Shown in pieces: positions 14,350 to 20,333 of a stretch of 20,333 nt of DNA. How positions within the stretch are numbered: position 1 is the stretch's first letter; each line of letters begins with the position of its first letter. This DNA is from Methanoculleus sp. UBA208 (GTDB lineage Archaea > Halobacteriota > Methanomicrobia > Methanomicrobiales > Methanoculleaceae): NCBI RefSeq assembly GCF_002498065.1, contig NZ_DAFZ01000015.1, forward strand, positions 1 to 20,333, in the 5' to 3' direction. The position numbers were made by a program, and so were the translations under genes. The notes under the pieces were generated by a model. That model was not told where the DNA came from and did no database searches. It saw only the letters and a program-made list of their open reading frames with translations.

Positions 14350-14901
14350 ATGGCCTTTGAATCAGACGCCGTAGAGATGGTCGCCCGGCTGATGGCGCTC
14401 TCGGCGCGCACCGCCCCGAAGGCACGGGGCATAGACGTCATCAAGACGATGATCGTCACCGGAGAGGAGAAGACGGCACTCGCGGAGGCAATGCGGGAGT
14501 ACGGCGAGAAGCACGACGTGGGGTTCTTCATCAGGGACGCGGGCAACGTTGCGGCAAGCGACGCCTGCCTCCTCATCGGTTCGCTGCTCGCCGACGCCGT
14601 GGGCCTCGACTGCGGCGGGTGCGGGTATGCCACCTGTGCGGAGATGCTCGACGCCCAGCGCGAGATAAACCCGCCGGTCACCCCGTTCCGGGGGCCGAAC
14701 TGCGTTGTCAGGATGGCGGATCTCGGGATCGCGGTCGGTTCCGCGGCAAAGACCGCGAGCATCCACAACGTCGACAACCGGGTCATGTACTCGGCCGGTG
14801 TCGGTGCGCTCTCGCTCGGGTGGCTGGAAGGATGCGGCGTCGCCTACGGGATCCCGCTCCGGGCATCGGGAAAGGATATCTTCTTTGACCGTACACGCTA
14901 A
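14350..14901 (+). CDS. DUF2148 ferredoxin-domain protein
   Basis: A 183-residue protein matching what I know as DUF2148/COG4739, described as containing a ferredoxin domain. The core is LDCGGCGYATCAEM with C88, C91 and C96; C118 (GPNCVVRMADLG) could be the fourth cluster ligand. C73 and C162 are also present. The function is unknown. The start at ATG 14350 has no clear ribosome-binding site; a weak TATA-like CCTTATCC about 25-30 nt upstream suggests a leaderless message. The GHMP gene follows after 12 nt, so the two are probably co-transcribed. The frame is open further upstream, but that part is antisense to msrA. Confidence 0.8.
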   Translation: MAFESDAVEMVARLMALSARTAPKARGIDVIKTMIVTGEEKTALAEAMREYGEKHDVGFFIRDAGNVAASDACLLIGSLLADAVGLDCGGCGYATCAEMLDAQREINPPVTPFRGPNCVVRMADLGIAVGSAAKTASIHNVDNRVMYSAGVGALSLGWLEGCGVAYGIPLRASGKDIFFDRTR

Positions 14902-14913
14902 CCGGGTAACAGC

Positions 14914-15990
14914 ATGCCTATTATGAAGATCCGGGGCGGGGATCTTGACCTCGTCGAGTACGAGTTCTCCTCCTTCTCCCCCGGCGAGAATATCCGGCCG
15001 TGCGATCTTAAGAAGGAGTACCGGCTTGCACCGGTCTCCGGAACCGTCGTCGTCCGCGCCCCGGCGAGGATTCACCTCACCGTGCTCGACATGAACCGGT
15101 TCGCCCCGGACCGTCCCGGCGGGGGCGGGATCGGGTTTGCCATCGGGGTCTACTGCACCGCCGAGGTCGAGTGCACGGATTCAGGGATCGAGATCGATTA
15201 CACCCGCGAGCCGATCCTCCGGCACTTCGCGGAGGCCTTCAGGCAGGTCGTCGGTTATGCGGGTGGCTTTCGGATCCGCGCCCGCGACCACCAGTACGAG
15301 CACGTCGGGCTCGGGTCGACGAGCACCATCCTGATCGCGGTCGCAAACGCCCTCAACACCGCGGTGGGCTCGCCGCTGACGAGCGACCAGCTCCGCCTCC
15401 TCCTCGGCTGCAACTTCGTCGAGGAGACGGAGGCCGGGAGCGTCGCGTTCGGGTTCGAGACCGGTGTCGGCCCCGCAGCGAGCACCCACGGCGGCATGGT
15501 GGTGATGGGCGACGAGCTGGCGCTCATCTACCGGCACGCCTTTGGGATGGGCAAAAAAGTCTACATCGCCATCCCGTCCTCGGACATCTCTTCGGCGGGG
15601 GAGAAGGAGTTCGACCTCCTGATGAACAAGGCCCGGACGCTCGATTACCGCGACCGCGAGCTGAAGTCCTACCTCGTCCTGATGGACCTCATCCCGGCGC
15701 TGGAGCACGGGGACCTCCGGAAAGCCGGCGACGTCATCTGGGAGATCGAGTTCCGGGGCTCGAAACGCGCCGAGGTGGAGCATCACGGATTCGAGATCTA
15801 CCGCTACATGGCGGCGCTCCGCGATGCGGGCCTCGAGTTCGTCGGGATGAGTTCGGTCGGCCCGTCGATCGCGGTCATCACGGACCTCCCGGAGGAGGAG
15901 GTGGAAGCGATCCTCACGTCGGCGGGCCTCCGGGTCGCCATCGCGACCGAGGTGGACAACGAGGGGCTGAAGATCCAGGAGAGGGCGTGA
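14914..15990 (+). CDS. GHMP-kinase superfamily protein related to beta-RFAP synthase
   Basis: A 358-residue protein. After a ~48-residue N-terminal extension comes VVVRAPARIHLTVLDMN (GHMP motif 1), GGGGIGFAIG, then the GHMP phosphate-binding loop EHVGLGSTSTILIAVANALN around residue 130-150. MSSVGPSIAVITD near the C-terminus is motif 3. This pattern fits the archaeal group (COG1907) that contains beta-ribofuranosylaminobenzene 5'-phosphate synthase, the first committed step of methanopterin synthesis, which uses PRPP and p-aminobenzoate or hydroxybenzoate. The extension and the STST version of the loop differ from the M. jannaschii enzyme as I remember it, so it may be a paralogue with another substrate. 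ATG 14914 is used; ATG 14923 is the alternative. Confidence 0.65.
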   Translation: MPIMKIRGGDLDLVEYEFSSFSPGENIRPCDLKKEYRLAPVSGTVVVRAPARIHLTVLDMNRFAPDRPGGGGIGFAIGVYCTAEVECTDSGIEIDYTREPILRHFAEAFRQVVGYAGGFRIRARDHQYEHVGLGSTSTILIAVANALNTAVGSPLTSDQLRLLLGCNFVEETEAGSVAFGFETGVGPAASTHGGMVVMGDELALIYRHAFGMGKKVYIAIPSSDISSAGEKEFDLLMNKARTLDYRDRELKSYLVLMDLIPALEHGDLRKAGDVIWEIEFRGSKRAEVEHHGFEIYRYMAALRDAGLEFVGMSSVGPSIAVITDLPEEEVEAILTSAGLRVAIATEVDNEGLKIQERA

Positions 15991-16006
15991 GGCCGCCCTG
16001 GCCTCA
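15988..16006 (+). terminator. Hairpin overlapping the GHMP gene stop
   Basis: TGAGGCC (15988-15994, beginning with the stop codon) pairs perfectly with GGCCTCA (16000-16006) around a 5-nt loop. It is followed by AAAAATCTCATTCT rather than a T-run, so it may stabilise the 3' end rather than terminate. Confidence 0.4.
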
Positions 16007-16122
16007 AAAATCTCATTCTAAATTCGGGTTACAGGTATCTCCCAAAAAGTGACTCGTTTTAACCGGCAGGCATTTTCCATCAACATCGTCTATACCGCTC
16101 CCCATGCTACGGCCTGGAGAGG

Positions 16123-16131
16123 GTAAAAAGG
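16123..16131 (-). terminator. T-run after the small secreted protein gene
   Basis: On the minus strand a CCCTTTTTACCC tract follows the stop of the secreted-protein gene by about 8 nt, in the position expected for an archaeal U-tract terminator. Confidence 0.4.
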
Positions 16132-16137
16132 GTTGAA

Positions 16138-16518
16138 TTAGGGCAGAATCGTGAAAGATATCTCCTTACTGAATGCGAAAGAATTAACGGGAAAGGTAGT
16201 AGAAGCCCAAACGTTCCACGTCCCCACGCCCAGGTACGCTGTATCGATAGTAGCCGTGTAGCGGTTGTTGATTACATAAGTAGAGATCGGCACAACAGGG
16301 TTTTGGGGATTTTCAAAGTTAAGATCTATCGTTGTTCCATCAGGGATATTCTTCGTTCTTCCAGAGATCACAAGGTCCTCCGCGGCATGACATTCGCCCT
16401 TTATTTTGTCGATCTTTACATCGCACTTCTTTGCGGGCTGTGCTGCCAGGCAGGGCGTGACCAGCAGCAGAGCAGCACATATGCACACGATCCCCATGAG
16501 TAGGATCTGTTTCCTCAA
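16138..16518 (-). CDS. Small secreted protein of unknown function
   Basis: About 126 residues from a TTG start. TTG 16518 is chosen because GGAGG lies 8 nt upstream and the product then opens with a textbook signal peptide: basic RKQ, a hydrophobic core through VCICAALLLV, and a cleavage region near PCLAAQP. The frame is open to 16584 but the extra 22 residues would bury the signal. The mature part (about 100 residues) has alternating hydrophobic strands, two cysteines (CDVKIDKIKGEC) and segments such as DLVISGRTKNIPDGTTIDL, suggesting an immunoglobulin-like beta sandwich as in archaeal surface proteins. It is in an AT-richer island, alone in its operon, with a TATA box (16566-16572) about 50 nt before the start. 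Confidence 0.65.
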   Translation of the reverse strand: MRKQILLMGIVCICAALLLVTPCLAAQPAKKCDVKIDKIKGECHAAEDLVISGRTKNIPDGTTIDLNFENPQNPVVPISTYVINNRYTATIDTAYLGVGTWNVWASTTFPVNSFAFSKEISFTILP

Positions 16519-16565
16519 TCCATCGTCCTCCTGCCCCGTAAGGTATACCCCTGTACACCACCGGG

Positions 16566-16572
16566 ATATAAT
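16566..16572 (-). promoter_or_regulatory. TATA box for the small secreted protein gene
   Basis: On the minus strand ATTATAT lies about 50 nt upstream of the TTG start, predicting a transcript with a leader of some 25 nt that contains the GGAGG ribosome-binding site. Confidence 0.45.
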
Positions 16573-16691
16573 GTTTATTGACAAACGGTAAGCCTGTTTT
16601 GAGCCAACGGAACGCCCGGCAACAATTTTTAATTGGCATGGTAGAAAGCATACGGATAAGATTACGGTATGCTCCGGCGTTCCAACTGTTA

Positions 16692-16940
16692 TGCTTGTTC
16701 AGCGTAAACGGCTTCCCGCTTTTCGCATTCTGCTTCATATGGTGCAGTGCCCTTTTTGAGAACCCCGTCTTCTTCCACTCGGCGTATGGTATCATATCTT
16801 CCGGCGCATCCTGCCGGTAGATCCAGCAGGGGGGCTTGAAATGTCGGGTTTCGGCTTCTTCCCGGCGAGGTGGCGCGTCAACTCTCTGGTCTTGAGGAAG
16901 ATGGCATAACTTCCTGATACTGCATAAAACGAAAGCCCTC
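16692..16940 (-). pseudogene. Degraded gene fragment, possibly the C-terminus of a Cas1-like protein
   Basis: Two adjacent minus-strand frames read like one protein broken by a single-base shift. The upstream part contains YAIFLKTRELTRHLAGKK and ends PDISSP. At a run of six C (16829-16834) one extra C would continue it into PCWIYRQDAPED, PYAEWKKTGFSKRALHHMKQ and SGKPFTLNKH. From memory, some Cas1 proteins end with a segment like TRRLAxHLxG, then RxDD, then GISKSTLHYLRKNA, and the two pieces follow that order. No start, no N-terminal Cas1 part, no cas neighbours and no CRISPR array are present. The family call is weak; that it is a broken coding remnant is more likely. The rest of 16573-17037 shows nothing else. 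Confidence 0.35.
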
Positions 16941-17030
16941 GTAGCCAGGGCCGTTCCCGCCCGACCCCCCGGGTTCGACACAAACCGCTAGTGTGTACCG
17001 TATTCGTGGCGGGAAAAATAGCGTTATAGT

Positions 17031-17050
17031 GACCGACTCAGAAGTCGGTC
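17031..17050 (-). terminator. Hairpin and T-run at the end of the Fae-Hps gene
   Basis: GACCGAC and GTCGGTC form a 7-bp perfect stem with a 6-nt loop over the Fae-Hps stop codon. On the minus strand a CTATTTTT tract lies about 12 nt further downstream (17012-17019). Together they make a plausible terminator. Confidence 0.45.
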
Positions 17051-18219
17051 ATTATTCTGAACTGGTCGATCTCTTCGGTGCTCAGCTCTTCCAGGAACTC
17101 TTCGGCCGCGTGCTGGATATTCTTGCTCGCGGTGATGGCCCGGCCGACGACCAGGATGTCGGCGCCCGCCTTGAGTGCGTCCTTCACGACGTCCTGCCGG
17201 ATGCCGCCTGCCGTTGCGACCAGCAGCCGCTCGCCGCCCGCCTTCTTGATCGCGGGGATGTCGCCCCAGGCGTACGCGGTCTCCTCGACGTCGATGCCCC
17301 GGTGCAGTTCCACGACGTCCGGCTTCACCTTCAGCTGCTTGACGACGGCGACGGGGTCTTTGACGTTGAGCATGTCCACCACGGTGTAGATGCCGGTCTT
17401 CCGGGTGTCCTCGATCGCCTTCTCGATGGTGGAGATGGGCGCAAGGCCGGAGATCACGACGGCGTCCGCGCCGGCATCGGCGGTCATCCGTGCCTCGAGG
17501 TTGCCCGTGTCGAGCGTTTTGAGGTCGGCAACAATGAACGCGTTCGGGCGGAGCTCGCGGATCTCGGAGATGATCGAGAGGCCGAACTTCTTGATCAGGG
17601 GTGTGCCCGCCTCGATGATCAGGTGGTCGTTCTGGGGCAGCTGTTCGAGGACCCTCCGCATCTGGTTCCTGTCGACAAGGTCCATCGCGACCTGGAGGTA
17701 TGGCGGGTCCCAGAGGCGCTGGACCTTGAATCCCATGACCGCGTGGGCCGCCCGGTCCTTCTCGTGCAGGAGCGTCTCGACGTCGGGGAACCGGTCGAGA
17801 GCCCGGCGGAGCGCGAGTTTCATTGCGCCGTAGTTGAACCGGTAGATCTTGTTGTAGTCTTCGGCGGTCGGGTGCACGAAGACGCTCGCCATGATGACGG
17901 TGTCTTCGATGTCGACCCCCTCAAAGACGCCCTCCTCGACCGAGTCGGCGACGGCTTTCGCCACCGCGGCCTGGACGGGCCCGAACATCTGGTTCACCTG
18001 GTACTCTTTCTTTAACGTGACCTTCGGGATGATGAGCGTCGAGGGCTTCGCCGGCAGGTTCGGCCTGACGACCGCGAGGAGCGGCGTGTGCCCCTTCGAG
18101 AGCTGCGAGATGGAGTTCGCAAACGCCTGTCCTACCGCGCCCTCTTTGTTTCCCATTATCAGATCTATGTGCGCAAGTTCTGCGCCGTCTCCAACCAATG
18201 CTTCACCGATGAGATACAT
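17038..18219 (-). CDS. fae-hps: Bifunctional formaldehyde-activating enzyme/3-hexulose-6-phosphate synthase
   Basis: A 393-residue fusion known from methanogens. Residues 1-165 are Fae, which condenses formaldehyde with tetrahydromethanopterin; LVGDGAELAHIDLIMG carries the catalytic H17, and FVHPTAEDYNKIYRFNYGAM is conserved. Residues ~168-390 are Hps, an orotidine-decarboxylase-superfamily barrel with the D232-x-K234-x-x-D237 motif (ADLKTLDTG), an LIIEAGTPLIKKFG strand and a phosphate-binding end (ATAGGIRQD, VVGRAIT). In archaea lacking the oxidative pentose phosphate pathway it works in reverse, splitting hexulose-6-phosphate to ribulose-5-phosphate and formaldehyde. That supplies ribose for nucleotides and PRPP while Fae traps the formaldehyde. 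Both active sites look intact. It is monocistronic, with a TATA-like box at 18262-18268. Confidence 0.95.
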   Translation of the reverse strand: MYLIGEALVGDGAELAHIDLIMGNKEGAVGQAFANSISQLSKGHTPLLAVVRPNLPAKPSTLIIPKVTLKKEYQVNQMFGPVQAAVAKAVADSVEEGVFEGVDIEDTVIMASVFVHPTAEDYNKIYRFNYGAMKLALRRALDRFPDVETLLHEKDRAAHAVMGFKVQRLWDPPYLQVAMDLVDRNQMRRVLEQLPQNDHLIIEAGTPLIKKFGLSIISEIRELRPNAFIVADLKTLDTGNLEARMTADAGADAVVISGLAPISTIEKAIEDTRKTGIYTVVDMLNVKDPVAVVKQLKVKPDVVELHRGIDVEETAYAWGDIPAIKKAGGERLLVATAGGIRQDVVKDALKAGADILVVGRAITASKNIQHAAEEFLEELSTEEIDQFRIMTDF

Positions 18220-18261
18220 ATGGATGCCCTCAGATAGTGCTGAAATATTGGTGAAACAGGT

Positions 18262-18268
18262 ATTAAAG
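18262..18268 (-). promoter_or_regulatory. Promoter of the Fae-Hps gene
   Basis: On the minus strand TTTAATA stands in a GC-rich surround about 45 nt upstream of the ATG. This allows a leader of about 20 nt containing a GAGGG ribosome-binding motif shortly before the start. Confidence 0.45.
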
Positions 18269-18431
18269 ACCTCCCGGTTCGAGCGATACCATTATGCTCG
18301 GGACATCCGGTTTGAGAGAAAGCATATTCTGCCCCCGTGGTCGGGTGCGCACGTCTCCACGGCGGCTCTCGCGTGCAGAGGTTCCTGCCCGTACCCCGGC
18401 GGCCGCCGGAAAGAGGACGTAAATAGCCACA

Positions 18432-18447
18432 GATACCCCGGGGTATC
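18432..18447. repeat. Perfect 16-bp palindrome
   Basis: GATACCCCGGGGTATC is fully self-complementary. It lies 20 nt beyond the 3' end of the tRNA gene and about 165 nt upstream of the Fae-Hps TATA box. The rest of 18269-18467 shows no gene. Confidence 0.5.
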
Positions 18448-18467
18448 GGATAAGAGTGATAAGAATG

Positions 18468-18621
18468 TGGGGTCGGTGAGATTTGAACTCACGATCGACG
18501 GGTCTCTCCGAACATGCATCAGTGCTCCAACGGGTCATCATCTCTTGATCAGGAGACCCATTGTTCATCACGTGCAAAGACCGCTGGAGCCCGTCGCCAT
18601 TCCGGACTAGGCCACGACCCC
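18468..18621 (-). tRNA. trnW: tRNA-Trp (anticodon CCA) with an 80-nt intron
   Basis: Read on the minus strand, the acceptor stem GGGGTCG (18621-18615) pairs with CGACCCC (18475-18469), and the discriminator A73 is 18468. The D arm is GCC/GGC with GG in the loop. The anticodon stem ACGGG pairs with CCCGT. The loop is C-T-CCA-G then, after the intron, A. The T arm is GTGAG-TTCAAAT-CTCAC. CCA is not encoded at the 3' end. The anticodon CCA assigns tryptophan. Exons are 18621-18584 and 18503-18468; the intron splits the loop after position 37, the canonical archaeal place. The plus strand beside it carries the acyl-CoA synthetase promoter in the other direction. Confidence 0.95.
18504..18583 (-). 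ncRNA. tRNA-Trp intron containing a box C/D methylation guide RNA
   Basis: On the minus strand the intron contains C box GTGATGA (18571-18565), D' box CTGA (18552-18549), C' box ATGATGA (18541-18535) and D box CTGA (18522-18519), in the right order. The guide before D (ending GTTGGAGCA) matches the exon-1 anticodon loop; its fifth base from the box faces C34. The guide before D' (ending ATGGGTCTC) matches the intron/exon-2 junction; its fifth base faces position 39. Both agree with the known cis- or trans-acting guide in euryarchaeal tRNA-Trp introns. Splice signals form a bulge-helix-bulge: CTCC (32-35) pairs with GGAG, flanked by 3-nt bulges AG|C and AG|A. Confidence 0.9.
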
Positions 18622-18651
18622 CCGTCCTCTATATCTTTGACGGCCATGCAG

Positions 18652-18656
18652 TATAA
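18652..18656 (-). promoter_or_regulatory. TATA box of the tRNA-Trp gene
   Basis: On the minus strand CTTATAC lies about 30 nt upstream of the tRNA 5' end. A second AT-rich stretch (AAAGATATAG, about 18629-18638) is too close to serve for the mature 5' end. Confidence 0.4.
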
Positions 18657-18680
18657 GGATTGCGCCGGAAAAAACCAGTA

Positions 18681-18711
18681 ATCATATAACCGTACCGGCA
18701 CCCATTTATAT
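18681..18711 (+). promoter_or_regulatory. Promoter of the acyl-CoA synthetase gene
   Basis: ATCATATAAC (18681-18690) places transcription start at about 18710-18715, at or next to the ATG, so the message is probably leaderless. A second box, TTTATATA (18704-18711), is too near the start to serve it. Confidence 0.4.
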
Positions 18712-18714
18712 AGA

Positions 18715-20333
18715 ATGGTTGAGGGCAGTTACGCGTGTGGGAACTCGCAGATACCCCTGCTCGGCATCACCATCGGTGAAATGCTGAACCGAATCGCAGC
18801 GGCGCACCCGGACAGCGACGCACTCGTCTCCGTTCACCAGAATATCCGGTGGACCTATGCAGAGTTTCTCGAGCGCGTCGATACCCTTGCGCGCGCCCTC
18901 ATGGCGCTCGACGTGGAGCGCGGGGACCGGGTCGCCATATGGGCGCTGAACTACGCGGAATGGGTGCTCGTCCAGTTCGCCACGGCAAAGATCGGGGCCA
19001 TCATGGTGAACATCAACCCGGCATACCGGACCTACGAGTTCGAGTACGCCATGAAGCAGTCCGAGGTGCAGACGCTCTTCATCCAGGGGCGGTTCAAGAC
19101 CTCCGACTACGTCGGGATGTTCTACGAGTCCTGCCCGGAGGCGTTCGAGGCGAAGCCCGGCCGGATCAACAGCGACAAGTTCCCGTTCCTGAAAAACGTC
19201 ATCTTCCTCGGCGATATCCCCTACAACGGGATGTACACCTGGGACGACCTCCACGAGAAGGCCGACCTCATCACCCCCGGCGAGCTCCGGGAGCGGGAGG
19301 AGTCGCTCGACTTCGACGACGCGGTCAACATCCAGTACACCAGCGGGACGACCGGGTTCCCGAAGGGCGTCGTCCTGACGCATCACAATATCCTGAACAA
19401 CGGCTTCATCATCGGCGAGGGGATGAAGTTCACCCACGAGGACCGGCTCTGCATCCCGGTGCCGTTCTACCACTGTTTCGGCATGGTCCTCTCGAACATG
19501 GCGAGCGTCACCCACGGCGCCGCGATGGTGCTCCCCGCGCCGGTCTTCAGCCCCGAAGCGGTCCTCAAGGCCGTGCAGGACGAGAAGTGCACGGCGGTCC
19601 ATGGGGTGCCGACGATGTTCATCGCCGAGCTTTCCCACCCGGACTTCCCGAAGTACCGGCTTGACTCGCTCCGCACCGGGATCATGGCCGGGTCGCCCTG
19701 CCCGACCGAGGTGATGCGGGAGGTCAACAAAAAGATGCACATGTCCGAGATCGTGATCGTCTACGGGCAGACGGAGACCTCGCCCGGCGTCACGATGACG
19801 ACGACCGCCGACCCCCTGGACCGGCGCGTCTCGACGGTGGGAAAACCCTTCCCCCACACCGAGATCAAGATCATCGACCCCTACACGAAGAAGATCCTCC
19901 CCCGGGGGGAGACCGGCGAGATCTGCGCCCGGGGCTACTGCGTGATGCGGTGCTACTACAACAACCCGAACGCCACCCGGGCGGCGATCGACGAGCACGG
20001 CTGGAACCATACCGGCGACCTCGGGACGATGGACGAGGAGGACTACGTCAAGATCGTCGGGCGCCTGAAGGATATGGTGATCCGCGGCGGGGAGAACATC
20101 TACCCGCGCGAGATCGAGGAGTTCCTCCATAATCATCCGAGGATCGCCGACGCCTACGTGATCGGGGTGCCGGACCAGAAGTACGGCGAGGAGCTGATGG
20201 CCTGGATCAAGCCCGACAACGGCGCGGTCCTGACGGAGGACGAGGTGAAGGAGTTCTGCCGCGGCAGGATTGCGCACTTCAAGATACCGCGCTACGTCAA
20301 GTTCGTCGACGATTTCCCGATGACGGTCTCGGG
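18715..20333 (+). CDS. Acyl-CoA synthetase, AMP-binding family (3' end cut by window)
   Basis: 539 complete codons are visible with no stop; roughly 20-30 residues should be missing. The enzyme activates a carboxylic acid with ATP to the acyl-AMP and then to acyl-CoA. YTSGTTGFPKG (208-218) is the P-loop, YGQTE (350-354) the aromatic/adenine motif, TGDLG (433-437) binds ribose, and VGRLKDMVIRGGENIYP (from 448) is the hinge and A8 motif. The window ends in FPMTVSG, just before the expected GK with the catalytic lysine. The ATG at 18715 is supported because family members begin similarly (SYACG.SQIPLLG.TIG). The overall pattern is that of medium- or long-chain fatty acyl-CoA synthetases (COG0318); the substrate is not determinable. 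The internal ATG 18781 would remove conserved sequence. Confidence 0.92.
   Translation, partial: MVEGSYACGNSQIPLLGITIGEMLNRIAAAHPDSDALVSVHQNIRWTYAEFLERVDTLARALMALDVERGDRVAIWALNYAEWVLVQFATAKIGAIMVNINPAYRTYEFEYAMKQSEVQTLFIQGRFKTSDYVGMFYESCPEAFEAKPGRINSDKFPFLKNVIFLGDIPYNGMYTWDDLHEKADLITPGELREREESLDFDDAVNIQYTSGTTGFPKGVVLTHHNILNNGFIIGEGMKFTHEDRLCIPVPFYHCFGMVLSNMASVTHGAAMVLPAPVFSPEAVLKAVQDEKCTAVHGVPTMFIAELSHPDFPKYRLDSLRTGIMAGSPCPTEVMREVNKKMHMSEIVIVYGQTETSPGVTMTTTADPLDRRVSTVGKPFPHTEIKIIDPYTKKILPRGETGEICARGYCVMRCYYNNPNATRAAIDEHGWNHTGDLGTMDEEDYVKIVGRLKDMVIRGGENIYPREIEEFLHNHPRIADAYVIGVPDQKYGEELMAWIKPDNGAVLTEDEVKEFCRGRIAHFKIPRYVKFVDDFPMTVS

Noticed and set aside
16340..16981. The 213-codon minus-strand frame as an intact gene
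   Set aside because: Only a short internal part is protein-like, its neighbour in another frame continues it, and its lower half overlaps the secreted-protein gene in a different frame. It is better read as a relic.
18706..20277. A long minus-strand open frame opposite the acyl-CoA synthetase
   Set aside because: The plus strand encodes an enzyme with all motifs; the antisense frame has only the His/Asp/Val/Arg-rich composition of a shadow.
1..20333. CRISPR array, insertion sequence, rRNA or replication origin
   Set aside because: No regularly spaced direct repeats, transposase, rRNA segments or origin-type repeats were seen.

Overview
The window looks like chromosomal DNA from a GC-rich methanogenic euryarchaeon, most likely Methanomicrobiales and Methanoculleus-like. 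Support for this: a fused formaldehyde-activating enzyme/hexulose-phosphate synthase (Fae-Hps), a GHMP protein related to the methanopterin enzyme beta-RFAP synthase, a citramalate-type LeuA homologue, archaeal TATA-box promoters with near-leaderless starts, ATGA-type gene overlaps, and a tRNA-Trp whose intron carries box C/D guide motifs. The genus is inferred; no search was run.

Layout. (1) 1-3783: the probable tail of an upstream gene, then a branched-chain amino acid operon cimA-ilvB-ilvN, in which citramalate synthase and both acetolactate synthase subunits start the isoleucine route. (2) 3848-5620: a 35-residue single-helix membrane peptide immediately followed by a sodium:solute symporter. 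(3) 5700-9710: a tightly coupled five-gene redox operon. It encodes an ArsR-type regulator fused to a flavodoxin, two tandem flavodoxin/2x[4Fe-4S] proteins, a NapH-like membrane ferredoxin and a four-helix membrane protein, and it ends at a hairpin/T-run terminator. This is the best candidate for an undescribed system. (4) 9744-13190: an FAD oxidoreductase of the protoporphyrinogen oxidase/UDP-galactopyranose mutase type, a GT4 and a GT2 glycosyltransferase, and a hotdog thioesterase, apparently a surface-glycan cluster. (5) 13191-13769: a 579-nt non-coding stretch with strong RNA-like structure: a 12-bp G:C hairpin, two tandem hairpin units with compensatory stem changes, and a 23-nt inverted repeat enclosing them.

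(6) 13770-15990: msrA on the minus strand, divergent from a DUF2148 ferredoxin-domain protein and a GHMP-kinase-family protein related to beta-RFAP synthase. (7) 16007-17037: a more AT-rich island with a small secreted protein and a degraded fragment that may be the C-terminus of a Cas1-like protein. (8) 17038-18621: Fae-Hps and tRNA-Trp, both on the minus strand. (9) 18715-end: an acyl-CoA synthetase cut by the window edge just before the expected catalytic lysine.

The central-metabolism genes fit together. Fae-Hps links formaldehyde and tetrahydromethanopterin to pentose phosphate, and beta-RFAP synthase uses phosphoribosyl pyrophosphate to build methanopterin. The redox operon probably moves low-potential electrons between flavin and iron-sulfur carriers and the membrane under control of its own regulator; that last point is inference.
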